Below, one piece after another: positions 26,536 through 34,906 of a stretch of DNA of 64,000 bases (within the stretch, counting starts at the first letter, position 1; the number at the start of each line of letters is the position of its first letter). The position numbers and the translations under genes were made by a program. This DNA comes from Lysobacter alkalisoli (GTDB taxonomy: Bacteria; Pseudomonadota; Gammaproteobacteria; Xanthomonadales; Xanthomonadaceae). The notes beneath the pieces are model-generated. The model had not been told where the DNA came from and did not search any database. It was given only the letters and a program-made list of their open reading frames with translations. The DNA lies in the NCBI RefSeq assembly GCF_006547045.1, contig NZ_CP041242.1, forward strand, positions 3,110,001 to 3,174,000. Direction: 5' to 3'.

Positions 26536-26924
26536 CGACCATCCTCCTGCCCGAGGCGCTGCTGCAGCCGGGCGATTTCGGCGCGGCGCTGGGCGAGCTG
26601 TGCATCCAGTTGGGTCGACTCGCTACGCATCCGTGCCAGGTCGGCATCGGCGTTGGCAGCCAGGGCGAACTTGCGGGCATCGGCCGCGCGGCCATCGGCC
26701 ATCGCCGCCTGCGCCCGACTCAGCGCCTCTCGCGCCTGGGCCAGATCCTCCGCCGCGTACATGTCGGCATCGGCGTCCGACGCCTTGGCGATCGCCTGCT
26801 GGGCGGCGGCCAGTTCGGAGGTCGGCGGTGGCATGCTGGCACACGCGAAAAGCCCGGAAGCGAGAACTGCGGCAATCAGCAGGCTGCGGAAGTATGCGAA
26901 GCTTGGAGTCATTGGGGAGGCCAT
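26532..26924 (-). CDS. DUF4398-type lipoprotein
   Basis: About 130 residues. A hydrophobic N-terminus (SLLIAAVLASGLFACASM) has a cysteine at the end of a lipobox-like LFAC, so it is probably lipid-anchored. The rest has the DUF4398 style: SELAAAQQAIAKASDADADMY, AQAREALSRAQAAMADG and an alanine-rich helical tail. The start is either ATG 26924 or ATG 26912; neither has a strong ribosome site. It is cotranscribed with the OmpA-like gene, a pairing often seen for DUF4398 proteins. Confidence 0.75.
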   Translation of the reverse strand: MASPMTPSFAYFRSLLIAAVLASGLFACASMPPPTSELAAAQQAIAKASDADADMYAAEDLAQAREALSRAQAAMADGRAADARKFALAANADADLARMRSESTQLDAQLAQRRAEIARLQQRLGQEDGR

Positions 26925-27024
26925 GCGGTAGCGATATCGCCCGGCCATTGTCTGAAGCCGGTGGCCGGCTTGCAATGCCAGCCATCGCTCATGTTGTGGT
27001 ACCAGTCTGTTTGGGGGCAGCAGT

Positions 27025-28137
27025 ATGGACATCGGCTATTTCCTGAAGCTGATGACGGAAAAGAACGCGTCGGACATGTTCCTGACCACCGGCGCGCCGG
27101 TCTACATCAAGGTCGAGGGCAAACTCTACCCGCTTGGCAACACAGGTCTACCGCCGGGCATGGTCAAGAAGATCGCCTACTCGCTGATGAACGAAGGTCA
27201 GGTGCCGCAGTTCGAGCGTGATCTTGAGCTGAACATGGCGCTCGCCCTGCCCGACGCCGGCCGCTTCCGCATCAACGTGTTCAAGCAGCGCGGCGAGGTC
27301 GGCATGGTGATCCGTGCGATCCGCAGCGTGATCCCGTCGATCGAGGAGCTGCAACTGCCGCAGGTGCTCAAGGACATCATCATGGCCCCGCGCGGGCTGG
27401 TGCTGATCGTCGGCTCCACCGGCTCGGGCAAGTCGACCACGCTGGCGTCGATGATCGACCATCGCAACAGCAACACGTCCGGGCACATCCTCACCATCGA
27501 GGATCCGATCGAGTACCTGCACAAGCACAAGAAGTCGATCGTCAACCAGCGCGAGGTCGGCCTCGACACGCATGCCTTCCACAACGCGCTGAAGAACGCG
27601 ATGCGCGAGGCGCCGGACGTGATCCTGATCGGCGAGATCCTCGACGCGGCGACCATGGAGGCGGCGATCGCCTTCGCCGAGACCGGCCACCTGTGCCTGG
27701 CCACCCTGCACTCCAACAACGCCGACCAGACCCTGGAGCGCATCCTCAACTTCTTCAACGAGTCCGCGCACAAGAACGTGCTGATGAACCTTGCCCTGAA
27801 CCTCAAGGCGGTGGTGTCGCAGCGGCTGGTGGTCGGTACCGACGGCCGCCGCCTGCCGGCGGCCGAGGTGCTGATCAACACCCCGCACATCCGCGACCTG
27901 ATGCGCCGCGGCCAGGTGCACGAGATCAAGCAGGCGATGGAGGAAACGCTGGAGGAAGGCATGGAGAGCTTCGACCAGTGCCTGTTCCGGCTGGTCAAGG
28001 AAGGCAGGGTCGAGATGGAAGAAGCGCTCAAGGCCGCCGATTCGCGCGATGGTCTGGCGCTCAAGTTCCGCCTGTCCGAAGGTTCGGGCGCGGAGCACGA
28101 TCCGTACGCGGACGTGTTCCAGACCAGCGAACACTGA
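27025..28137 (+). CDS. pilU: Type IV pilus retraction ATPase, PilU subfamily
   Basis: 370 residues, longer than PilT (about 345) and typical of PilU. The N-terminus (YFLKLMTEKNASDMFLTTG) matches PilT/PilU. Walker A is GSTGSGKSTTLASMI, the Asp/Glu boxes include LTIEDPIEYLH, and the His box is GHLCLATLHSNNADQTLERI. It is a cytoplasmic hexameric ATPase that assists PilT in pilus retraction and twitching. Where PilT/PilU normally have GE(I/M)RD, this protein has GEILD, so the arginine is leucine. No pilT lies next to it, unlike the usual pilT-pilU arrangement. Confidence 0.87.
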   Translation: MDIGYFLKLMTEKNASDMFLTTGAPVYIKVEGKLYPLGNTGLPPGMVKKIAYSLMNEGQVPQFERDLELNMALALPDAGRFRINVFKQRGEVGMVIRAIRSVIPSIEELQLPQVLKDIIMAPRGLVLIVGSTGSGKSTTLASMIDHRNSNTSGHILTIEDPIEYLHKHKKSIVNQREVGLDTHAFHNALKNAMREAPDVILIGEILDAATMEAAIAFAETGHLCLATLHSNNADQTLERILNFFNESAHKNVLMNLALNLKAVVSQRLVVGTDGRRLPAAEVLINTPHIRDLMRRGQVHEIKQAMEETLEEGMESFDQCLFRLVKEGRVEMEEALKAADSRDGLALKFRLSEGSGAEHDPYADVFQTSEH

Positions 28138-28270
28138 AACGAAGCAAGGCCGGATTTCCTCAGCCGCACAGCCCGGGCAAGGCCGAAGGCCGCGCCCGGG
28201 AGCGGCCGGTCTGGATTGGGCCCGGGTGCGCTACGCCTATCCGGGCTGCAAATAGTCCCCTATGGCGCTC

Positions 28271-28294
28271 GTCATTCCCGCGAAGGCAGGAATG
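28271..28294. repeat. REP-like palindrome (GTCATTCCCGCGAAGGCAGG family)
   Basis: GTCATTCCCGCGAAGGCAGGAATG, a short imperfect hairpin of the family also seen at 28991, 36057 and 49104. It lies between the convergent pilU and maiA genes. Confidence 0.7.
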
Positions 28295-28314
28295 GCGGCC
28301 TTTGTTCAAGCCCC

Positions 28315-28971
28315 CTACTCCACCGCGTCAGGCTGGTTCTCCGGCCGTGCACCATCGAACGCGGGCAATTCGAGACAGGCGGCTTCGACCCGTTCGATGT
28401 TCGGGTATGGTGCCATGTCGAGCTTGAAGCGGCGCGCGTTGTAGACCTGCGGTACCAGACAGCAATCGGCCAGGGTCGGGGCGTCGCCGTGGCAGAAACG
28501 GCCGCCAGCAGGGGTGTCGAGCATCGCCTCGATTGCGGCAAAACCAATGCCGATCCAGTGCCGCACCCAGGCCATGCGCGCGTCCGCATCCTGGCCAAGC
28601 GTGTTCTCCAGGTACTGCAGCACACGCAGGTTGTTGAGCGGATGGATGTCGCAGGCTACCGCCTGCGCCAGCGCCCGCACCCGTGCACGACCGACAGCAT
28701 CGGCCGGCAACAACGACGGCTGCGGCCAGGTCTCGTCGAGGTATTCGAGGATCGCCAGCGACTGTCCGAGAACGCGCTCGCCGTGCTGCAGCACCGGCAC
28801 CAGTTCCTGCGGATTGGTGCGGCGAAACGCCTCCGCATGCTGCTCGCCCCCATCCCTGACCAGATGCACGGGCACGGTCTCGTACGGCAGCCCCTTGAGG
28901 TCGAGGCCAATCCGCACGCGATAGGCGGCACTGGAGCGCCAGTAGGAATACAGCTTCAGCGGTTCAGTCAT
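28315..28971 (-). CDS. maiA: Maleylacetoacetate isomerase (zeta-class GST)
   Basis: 218 residues from the ATG at 28971, the normal length for the enzyme. The N-terminal thioredoxin-like GST domain contains LYSYWRSSAAYRVRIGL, with the SSxxxRVRI signature of zeta GSTs. NPQELVPVLQHG and LGQSLAILEYLDE form the glutathione site. The C-terminal helical domain has CDIHPLNNLRVLQYL. It isomerises maleylacetoacetate to fumarylacetoacetate in tyrosine/homogentisate breakdown. The upstream gene on the same strand encodes the next enzyme of the pathway. Confidence 0.92.
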   Translation of the reverse strand: MTEPLKLYSYWRSSAAYRVRIGLDLKGLPYETVPVHLVRDGGEQHAEAFRRTNPQELVPVLQHGERVLGQSLAILEYLDETWPQPSLLPADAVGRARVRALAQAVACDIHPLNNLRVLQYLENTLGQDADARMAWVRHWIGIGFAAIEAMLDTPAGGRFCHGDAPTLADCCLVPQVYNARRFKLDMAPYPNIERVEAACLELPAFDGARPENQPDAVE

Positions 28972-28990
28972 CTGCGTGCTTCCCGGAGAT

Positions 28991-29012
28991 GTCATCCCGG
29001 CGCAAGCCGGGC
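28991..29012. repeat. REP-like palindrome
   Basis: GTCATCCCGGCGCAAGCCGG, same family as at 28271. It sits between the fumarylacetoacetase-like gene and maiA. Confidence 0.65.
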
Positions 29013-29172
29013 TGAGGACGGGCCGTATGCGAACCACTGGTTCGCGGCCCGTACGAACGCCCTGGCACGATGCGCCAAGGCCGGAGATCGTAGATCCGTT
29101 TGAACTTGCCGCCAACCGGCAATCTCGAACAAGCGAGAATGGCTCGACTTCCGCCGGGGCGACGGCGAAGAG

Positions 29173-30153
29173 TCAAGCCTTTTCGATCTTCTGCTCGATC
29201 GCACCGAACACGCTGTTGCCGGCCTTGTCGAGCATTTCGATCCGCACGCTGTCGCCGAACTTCATGAACGGCGTCAATGGCTTGCCGTGCTCGAGCGTCT
29301 CGACGGTCCGGCGCTCGGCAAAGCACGACGCGCCCAGCGAGGTGTCCTCGTTGGCGACGGTACCGGAGCCGACGATGGTGCCGGCCGACAGCGGCCGGGT
29401 CTTCGCCGCGTGCGCAACCAGTTGGGCAAAATCGAACTGCATATCGATGCCGGCTTCCGGCGCGCCGAACCATTCGCCATTGATGTGCGTCAGCAGCGGC
29501 AGATGGAGTTTGCTCCCCTGCCAGGCATCGCCGAGCTCGTCCGGGGTCACGAACACCGGGCTCAGTGCCGAGCGCGGCTTGGATTGCAGGAAACCGAAAC
29601 CCTTGGCCAGCTCGCCCGGGATCAGGTTGCGCAGCGACACGTCATTGACCAGACCGACCAGTTGGATATGTCCGGCGGCCTGCTCCGGGGAGGCCGACAT
29701 CGGTACGTCGTCGGTGACGACGACGATCTCGGCCTCCAGGTCGATGCCGAACTCCTCGCTCGGCACCCGCACCGGATCGCGCGGGCCGTAGAAGCCGGCG
29801 CTGACCGCCTGGTACATCAGCGGATCGGTGTAGAAGCTTTCCGGCACCTCGGCGCCTCGGGCACGGCGCACGCGCTCGACATGCGGCAGGTAGGCGCTGC
29901 CGTCGACGAACTCGTAGGCGCGCGGCAGCGGCGCCGCCAACGTGGCGTGGTCGAGTTCGAACGCGTCGTCGGCGTTGCCGTTGTTGAGCGCGTCGGACAG
30001 GGCGTTCAGGCGTGGCGCCAGGTTCGACCAGTCCTCCAGTGCACGCTGCAGGGTGTCGGCAATGCCGGTGGCGCGCACCGCGCGGCTCAGGTCTCGCGAG
30101 ACCACGATCAGGGTGCCATCACGGCCGCCTTCTTTCAGGGAACCAAGCTTCAT
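29173..30153 (-). CDS. Fumarylacetoacetate hydrolase family protein, probable fumarylacetoacetase
   Basis: 326 residues. FAH-family features: SFYTDPLMYQAVSAGF, then EEFGIDLEAEIVVVTDDVPM (metal-binding Glu/Asp cluster), LVGLVNDVSLRNLIPGE and the GSGTVANED substrate-loop block. It probably cleaves fumarylacetoacetate to fumarate and acetoacetate, since maiA follows 201 bp downstream on the same strand. The FAH fold is shared by several C-C hydrolases, so specificity rests on that neighbour. The gap between the genes contains one REP-like hairpin. A TACAAT -10-like box lies at 30202-30207. Confidence 0.87.
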   Translation of the reverse strand: MKLGSLKEGGRDGTLIVVSRDLSRAVRATGIADTLQRALEDWSNLAPRLNALSDALNNGNADDAFELDHATLAAPLPRAYEFVDGSAYLPHVERVRRARGAEVPESFYTDPLMYQAVSAGFYGPRDPVRVPSEEFGIDLEAEIVVVTDDVPMSASPEQAAGHIQLVGLVNDVSLRNLIPGELAKGFGFLQSKPRSALSPVFVTPDELGDAWQGSKLHLPLLTHINGEWFGAPEAGIDMQFDFAQLVAHAAKTRPLSAGTIVGSGTVANEDTSLGASCFAERRTVETLEHGKPLTPFMKFGDSVRIEMLDKAGNSVFGAIEQKIEKA

Positions 30154-30342
30154 CGGAACTCCATCTGCATGTCTGGGTGGCGCCGGAGCGCAATGGTTTC
30201 AATTGTAACCTGTTCGCCGACGCGTTCCGGCAACGCCGGATAGGTCCGCAAATGTGATCGGCTGCCGGATACTGACACCGTCCGACCCGGCTGGTGCGGC
30301 CCCGCTGGTAGTGTTCCATCGTGCGGCCGGGAAAGACCTGCG

Positions 30343-31080
30343 ATGCTACCCCCTCTCCAGACATTTGCCGAACTGCAGGACTGCCAGACGGCGATCGAAT
30401 TGACCCGGGCGGTGGACCGGCTGACGGCGGCGCTCGGCATCAGCCACTGGCTGTACGCGCTGGACCTGCCCCTGGTCGACGACCGCCGGCATCAGTTCAC
30501 CCTGGGCGGCTATCCGCCGGCATGGGTGGAACGCTACCTGGAGCAGGACTACCTGCGCATCGACCCGATCGTGGCGCACTGCCACGACCATTCGATCCCG
30601 CTGCAATGGCAGGACGCCATGCGCAGCGATCGCCGCGTGGTCGACCCGCACCTGCAGACAGTGCGGCAGATGTTCGGCGAAGCCAGCGAGTTCGGCATGG
30701 GGGCCGGCGTGAGCGTGCCGATCCATGGTCCGGGCACCAGCTGGGGACTGCTGTCGTTTGCCGGGGAAGCCCGGATGGCTCCGGTGTTCGCGTCCCACCT
30801 GCCCTATCTCCATCTGCTTGCGCATTTCATCCATGAAGCCGGGCGCCGTTTCGCCCGGACCCGCCCCGGGGCCGATATTCCCGAGCTGACCGGACGCGAG
30901 CGCGAATGCCTGTTCTGGGCCTCGGCCGGCAAGACCAGTTGGGAAATCGGACACCTGCTTGGAATCAGCGAGCGCACGGTCGTCTTCCACCTGCAGAACG
31001 CGAGCCGAAAGCTCGGCGTGTCCGGCCGCCAGGCGGCTGTGGCCCGAGCCGTATCGATGGGCCTGATCGCCTCCTACTGA
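30343..31080 (+). CDS. LuxR-family quorum-sensing regulator with acyl-HSL-binding domain
   Basis: 245 residues. The N-terminal autoinducer-binding domain has the expected WVERYLEQDYLRIDPIV (Trp, Tyr, Asp-Pro), PLQWQDA (Trp) and the glycine in FGMGAGVSVP. The C-terminal GerE-type HTH (about 178-240) is LTGRERECLFWASAGKTSWE followed by IGHLLGISERTVVFHLQNA. It should bind an acyl-homoserine lactone and regulate genes with lux boxes. luxI follows 115 bp downstream on the same strand with a candidate box between them, consistent with autoinduction. Confidence 0.92.
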   Translation: MLPPLQTFAELQDCQTAIELTRAVDRLTAALGISHWLYALDLPLVDDRRHQFTLGGYPPAWVERYLEQDYLRIDPIVAHCHDHSIPLQWQDAMRSDRRVVDPHLQTVRQMFGEASEFGMGAGVSVPIHGPGTSWGLLSFAGEARMAPVFASHLPYLHLLAHFIHEAGRRFARTRPGADIPELTGRERECLFWASAGKTSWEIGHLLGISERTVVFHLQNASRKLGVSGRQAAVARAVSMGLIASY

Positions 31081-31119
31081 GAGATTGATCACAATCCTCG
31101 CGCTTTGCGCACGACCACC

Positions 31120-31135
31120 CTGTCAGTCCTTGCAG
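31120..31135 (+). promoter_or_regulatory. Candidate lux box upstream of the AHL synthase gene
   Basis: CTGTCAGTCCTTGCAG has the CT-N12-AG spacing of las/rhl/lux-type LuxR sites and partial dyad symmetry (CTGTCAG against CTGCAAG). It ends 60 bp before the luxI-type start codon. Confidence 0.55.
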
Positions 31136-31195
31136 CTGTAACGTCTACGGGCTTGCGCTCCTCTGTCGTCTCCAACCACGACAGGGAGTTCGAGC

Positions 31196-31855
31196 ATGAT
31201 GACGACGATCACGATCGGCCGCGCCGGCGACCGCCATATCCCCGCTTCGCTCATGGACGGCATGCACCGGCTGCGGGCCGACGTATTCCACCATCGCCTC
31301 GGCTGGGACGTCGAGGTCGTCCATGGCCGCGAACGCGACGGCTTCGACCTCCTCCGCCCGCATTACCTGCTTGCGCACAACGCCGGCCACGATCGGCCAC
31401 GTGGGTCGCGGGTACTCGGCTGCTGTCGGGTATTGCCGACATTGGGGCCAAACATGCTGCGTGACGTGTTTCCCGAGTTGGCCGACGATCACGGCATCCC
31501 AGCTCGCCTGGACACATGGGAAGTGAGCCGGTTCGCAGTAGCCGAAGAGGTCTGTGCAGGCGGTTACGGTTTCAGCGCCCTTCCGGCCCGGATGGTCGGC
31601 CACCTGCTGCTGTTCTGCGCCAGCCGCCGGATCGGCAGCCTGGTCGGCGTCACCAGCGCGCCGTTTGAACGGATGCTGCTGCGATTGGGGCTGCAGGTTG
31701 AGAGGCTGGGCCGGCCCCGGCGTATCGGGCGGGTGATGAGCCTGGCATTCGCTCTGCCGCTGGATGCCGGCAACCTTGCCGTTGCCGGCGCAATCGCCGC
31801 TGGCAACGGCATTGGACCTGACCGGATGCCGGCCACGCTGCCACGAGCTGCGTGA
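31196..31855 (+). CDS. Acyl-homoserine-lactone synthase (LuxI family)
   Basis: 219 residues. LuxI landmarks are in order: RLRADVFHHRLGWDV (Arg, Phe, Trp), ERDGFDLL (acidic pair), VLGCCRVLPT (Arg) and TWEVSRFAV (Glu...Arg). These residues bind SAM and form the N-acyl transfer site. AGGGAG lies seven bases before the ATG. It makes the signal detected by the adjacent LuxR protein. The C-terminal 50 residues are alanine-rich and somewhat longer than in LuxI. The acyl chain cannot be predicted. Confidence 0.92.
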   Translation: MMTTITIGRAGDRHIPASLMDGMHRLRADVFHHRLGWDVEVVHGRERDGFDLLRPHYLLAHNAGHDRPRGSRVLGCCRVLPTLGPNMLRDVFPELADDHGIPARLDTWEVSRFAVAEEVCAGGYGFSALPARMVGHLLLFCASRRIGSLVGVTSAPFERMLLRLGLQVERLGRPRRIGRVMSLAFALPLDAGNLAVAGAIAAGNGIGPDRMPATLPRAA

Positions 31856-31894
31856 GATCGCTTCCAGGTCCCAGGGACGGCAGGTCCGTCCATG

Positions 31895-31922
31895 GCGGTT
31901 GCAGCCATGTGGCTGCAACCGC
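31895..31922. terminator. Hairpin between convergent luxI-type and DUF3050 genes
   Basis: GCGGTTGCAGCCAT/GTGGCTGCAACCGC, a 13-bp stem with almost no loop. There is no T-tract on either side, so it is a possible bidirectional or Rho-assisted terminator rather than a classical one. Confidence 0.5.
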
Positions 31923-31979
31923 GACCGTGGCCCGATTGCCCGGCAGATCGCGTTGCTGCGGGGCAGTGGGTGACACGCC

Positions 31980-32795
31980 CTAGGCGATCACCGTTGCCTC
32001 GGAAGCTTCTTCCCTGAAAACACGTGTGCGGGTATGCCGCAGCAATTTCTGCGTACCGTCCCAGAGCGCATGCCGCGCCAGCAGGGCGTCGCGCGCGGCA
32101 CGCCGCGCCGTGGCCAGACGCTCGGGCTCGCGCAGGAGCATGCTGCCGATCATCTGCAGCGCTGCCGGTCCGTGGGCATCGCCATCGAGCTCGATATGGC
32201 GCTCCAGGTAATAGACGAAACCCGGTGCCTGCTTGCTGTCGATGTTCCAGCGCTCGAGCAGGCCCTTGAACATGCCCGGGATGATGTTCTCGCGACCGTA
32301 TAGAAAGCTGGCCGTCACCTCCAGCGTGCTGCTCCCGGTCGCGGTTTCGATCGTGCCCAGCACGAACTCGCGCACGAACGCGGGCACATTCGCGGCGTCC
32401 AATGCCTGCGCGCAGTCCGCACCGTCCTGCAACTCGGACAGGAAGCGGGTGATCGCTCCGGTCGATGCGCCGACGTCACGCATCGCGGCAAGGTACAGAT
32501 CGAGATGACTCGCGGGCCGACCCTGTGCATCGACATCGCTTTCCTCGGCCAGGACGATGTCGTTGATCAGCCGGGCACTGGCCGGGTCGGCCGGCGGCAT
32601 CCATGGCAAACGCACACAGGTCAGATCCTGTTGAAGGCGTTTGACCAGCGACATGAAGTCCCACACCGCGAAGACATGCACCTGCATGAATGCTCGCAAC
32701 GACTCGATATCGCGAAGCTCGTCGAAGACCCCGTGGCATTCAAGGCCACGGCGCAGTCGGTTGATCTGGGGCGTCAGTACGACATCTCTTTCCAT
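31980..32795 (-). CDS. DUF3050 heme-oxygenase-like-fold protein
   Basis: 271 residues from ATG 32795, with GGAGGAG six bases upstream. The DUF3050 pattern is visible: SLRAFMQVHVFAVWDFMSLV, then ASHLDLYLAAMRDVGAS and FLYGRENIIPGMFKGLL, with ERHIELDGDAHGPAA near the C-terminus. The helical heme-oxygenase-like fold with paired H/E ligands (HVFAVWDF, YYLERHIELDGDAHG) suggests a metal-dependent oxidase. No substrate is known. It converges on the quorum-sensing pair and is followed by nothing on its strand. Confidence 0.75.
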   Translation of the reverse strand: MERDVVLTPQINRLRRGLECHGVFDELRDIESLRAFMQVHVFAVWDFMSLVKRLQQDLTCVRLPWMPPADPASARLINDIVLAEESDVDAQGRPASHLDLYLAAMRDVGASTGAITRFLSELQDGADCAQALDAANVPAFVREFVLGTIETATGSSTLEVTASFLYGRENIIPGMFKGLLERWNIDSKQAPGFVYYLERHIELDGDAHGPAALQMIGSMLLREPERLATARRAARDALLARHALWDGTQKLLRHTRTRVFREEASEATVIA

Positions 32796-32863
32796 GCGCA
32801 ACTCCTCCCGTGCCGGTGTCGATTTGGTCGTGTGACTGATGGCCTCGAACGGCTCTGCGGCCC

Positions 32864-33403
32864 TCAGATCGGCTGGTACAACGGGTACAGGCTGGCTTCC
32901 TCGCGCTGGATGCGCTGGGCCAGCAGATCGCCGACGGCCTCGTAATCGGCCATGAAGGCACGGCGGGTATCCACGTCGAAGCGGGCCAGCTGATATTTCT
33001 TGACGAAGTCCACCACTCCGCGCGCGATCGCGTTCATCTCGCGCCGGAAGCTGCGGATCAACAGGGTGTTCTCGCTGTCGCCTTCCAGGGTGCGCTCGAC
33101 GTAGTTGTAGAAACGCACGTTCTCGGCGATCAGATGGGCCTCAAGATTGGTCTTGAACGAGACCAGCAGCTTGGGAATGTCATCGAAGCGGTCCAGCTTG
33201 GCGCAATGGCCGATCTCGCTGAACAGCGCGACCAGATCGTGGTGATCCTGTTTGAGCGCGGGCACCAGCGCCGGGTCGTAGGCAATTGGACGCGCTTGAC
33301 CGGTAGTGCCGAAGGCCGGCGCGGTCACGGCGGGCATGGTCCGTTCAGGAGCCTGCCCCATCAGCTTTCGCATAAACCCCAGCACCGAACCCCCTTCGTA
33401 CAT
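32864..33403 (-). CDS. Hemerythrin-like (HHE) protein
   Basis: About 179 residues. The four-helix hemerythrin features are LKQDHHDLVALFSEIGH (His-His), then FKTNLEAHLIAENVRFY (His and Glu) and a distal LLAQRIQREEASLYPLY. Such proteins bind a di-iron centre and act in O2/NO sensing, storage or iron-sulfur repair. The start is uncertain: 33403 is taken because MYEGGSVLGF reads naturally, with alternatives at 33373 and 33430. It is 68 bp upstream of the DUF3050 gene on the same strand and may be cotranscribed with it. Confidence 0.72.
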   Translation of the reverse strand: MYEGGSVLGFMRKLMGQAPERTMPAVTAPAFGTTGQARPIAYDPALVPALKQDHHDLVALFSEIGHCAKLDRFDDIPKLLVSFKTNLEAHLIAENVRFYNYVERTLEGDSENTLLIRSFRREMNAIARGVVDFVKKYQLARFDVDTRRAFMADYEAVGDLLAQRIQREEASLYPLYQPI

Positions 33404-33661
33404 CCCCAGATCATTCCACGGGAAGATCATCAACCTTGGGAAATCTGGGCAAGCCAGTCCATGGCCTGCCCAGACGCCACCCTTCCAGCCTGCGCCGGAA
33501 GAGTTACCGCAGTCCATATACATGGCCGAACCACGGGCAGACCTTCCTGGTCCACTCCCATCCCGGACGATCGTCCGGGCGTCCCTGCGTTCAACCTTAC
33601 CGCCGGCACCCTGGATCAGATACCTGTCAGCCCTGACAGGGTGGCGAACAGGGATCGGGAA

Positions 33662-33690
33662 ACGAAAAAACCCGCCTTGCGGCGGGTTCT
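33662..33690 (-). terminator. Rho-independent terminator after tRNA-Gln
   Basis: Minus strand: AACCCGCC-GCAA-GGCGGGTT followed by TTTTCG, 40 bases after the tRNA 3' end. Confidence 0.85.
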
Positions 33691-33729
33691 TCGTCCGGAG
33701 CATCGCTGCCCGGAAGCACTACTTGAATC

Positions 33730-33804
33730 TGGCAGCCCCGGATGGATTCGAACCACCGAATGTCTGAGTCAGAGTCAGATGCCTTACCACTTGGCGACGG
33801 GGCT
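33730..33804 (-). tRNA. tRNA-Gln (anticodon CTG), CCA encoded
   Basis: 75 nt on the minus strand. Acceptor AGCCCCG pairs with CGGGGCT, discriminator G, then encoded CCA. The anticodon arm TCTGA-CTCTGAC-TCAGA gives anticodon CTG, and the T arm is GGTGG-TTCGAAT-CCATC. Lies 36 bp downstream of rpsI on the same strand and is followed by a terminator. Confidence 0.95.
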
Positions 33805-33840
33805 ATGGAACTGATTATAGCGTAACGACAACCGCGTTGA

Positions 33841-34233
33841 TTAGCGCTTGGAGAACTGGGTCGCGCGACGGGCCTTGTGCAGACCGACCTTCTTGCGCTC
33901 GACCTCGCGGGCGTCGCGGGTCATGAAGCCGGCCTTGCGCAGTTCGGACTTCAGGTTCTCGTCGTACTCGACCAGCGCGCGGGCGATGCCCAGGCGGATC
34001 GCACCGGCCTGGCCGGTGGTGCCACCGCCGATCACGGTGACCTTGATGTCGAACTTGTCGGTCGACTGGGTCAGCTCGAGCGGCTGGCGCACGATCATGC
34101 GCGCGGTCTCACGACCGAAGAACTCATCGAGCGGACGGTCGTTGACGGTGATGTTGCCGCCACCCTTGCGCAGGAACACGCGCGCGGTGGAGGACTTGCG
34201 GCGGCCGGTGCCGTAATTCTGCTGGATTGCCAT
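33841..34233 (-). CDS. rpsI: 30S ribosomal protein S9
   Basis: 130 residues, full length. The start reads [19 protein letters not shown] and the C-terminus ends in the invariant ...[11 protein letters not shown] tail that reaches the P-site tRNA. It lies 11 bp after rplM, the usual rplM-rpsI operon, and is followed by tRNA-Gln on the same strand. Confidence 0.98.
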   Translation of the reverse strand: MAIQQNYGTGRRKSSTARVFLRKGGGNITVNDRPLDEFFGRETARMIVRQPLELTQSTDKFDIKVTVIGGGTTGQAGAIRLGIARALVEYDENLKSELRKAGFMTRDAREVERKKVGLHKARRATQFSKR

Positions 34234-34244
34234 GTCTGGTTACC

Positions 34245-34673
34245 TTAGATGTCCAGGGGCTGCGGCTGCTGGGCAGCGTGCGGATGCTCGGAGCCCTTGT
34301 AGACCTTGAGCTTGCGGTACATCGCGCGGCCGAGCGGGTTCTTGGGCAGCATGCCCTTGACGGCGATCTCGATGACGCGCTCCGGGTGGCGCTCCAGCGC
34401 CTGACCCAGGGTCTCGGACTTCAGGTTGCCGATGTAGCCGGTGAAACGGTGGTACATCTTGTCCTGCAGCTTCTTGCCGGTCACGGCGATCTTCTCGGCA
34501 TTGATCACCACCAGGTAATCGCCGGTATCGACGTGCGGGGTGTAGACGGGCTTGTGCTTGCCGCGCAGACGACGCGCGAGCTCGGAGCACAAACGGCCGA
34601 GGGTCTTGCCTTCGGCATCGACGACGTACCAGTCGCGCTGGACGGTCTCGTTCTTGGCGGTAAATGTCTTCAT
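34245..34673 (-). CDS. rplM: 50S ribosomal protein L13
   Basis: 142 residues, normal length. Conserved blocks [23 protein letters not shown]-type ...[18 protein letters not shown] and [20 protein letters not shown] are present. First gene of the rplM-rpsI operon, with a good sigma-70 promoter about 120 bp upstream. Confidence 0.98.
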   Translation of the reverse strand: MKTFTAKNETVQRDWYVVDAEGKTLGRLCSELARRLRGKHKPVYTPHVDTGDYLVVINAEKIAVTGKKLQDKMYHRFTGYIGNLKSETLGQALERHPERVIEIAVKGMLPKNPLGRAMYRKLKVYKGSEHPHAAQQPQPLDI

Positions 34674-34795
34674 GACTGCTCTATTCAGGTGAATCTGGTC
34701 GGGCGGATTCCGGGTCGGCGGGCGGCCGGAACTTTGCCTCGCGTTGTTGACCAGCGGGCACGTCAGAGACGGGCTTCGCGGACGAAAGAGGCGGG

Positions 34796-34824
34796 ATCAT
34801 AGCGACTATCCACAGTCCGTGCAA
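34796..34824 (-). promoter_or_regulatory. Sigma-70 promoter for rplM-rpsI
   Basis: Minus strand: TTGCAC, 17-bp spacer, TATGAT (5/6 match to the -10 consensus). The leader to rplM would be about 115 nt. It lies in the divergent gap with the GlcF-like gene. Confidence 0.6.
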
Positions 34825-34906
34825 GTCAGGCCCCGTGCCGAAGCCATCCTGTTCATGCGCCCGCGGCCTGCGCGAAGCGCGCCGACAGGACCTAACATCG
34901 CAGACC

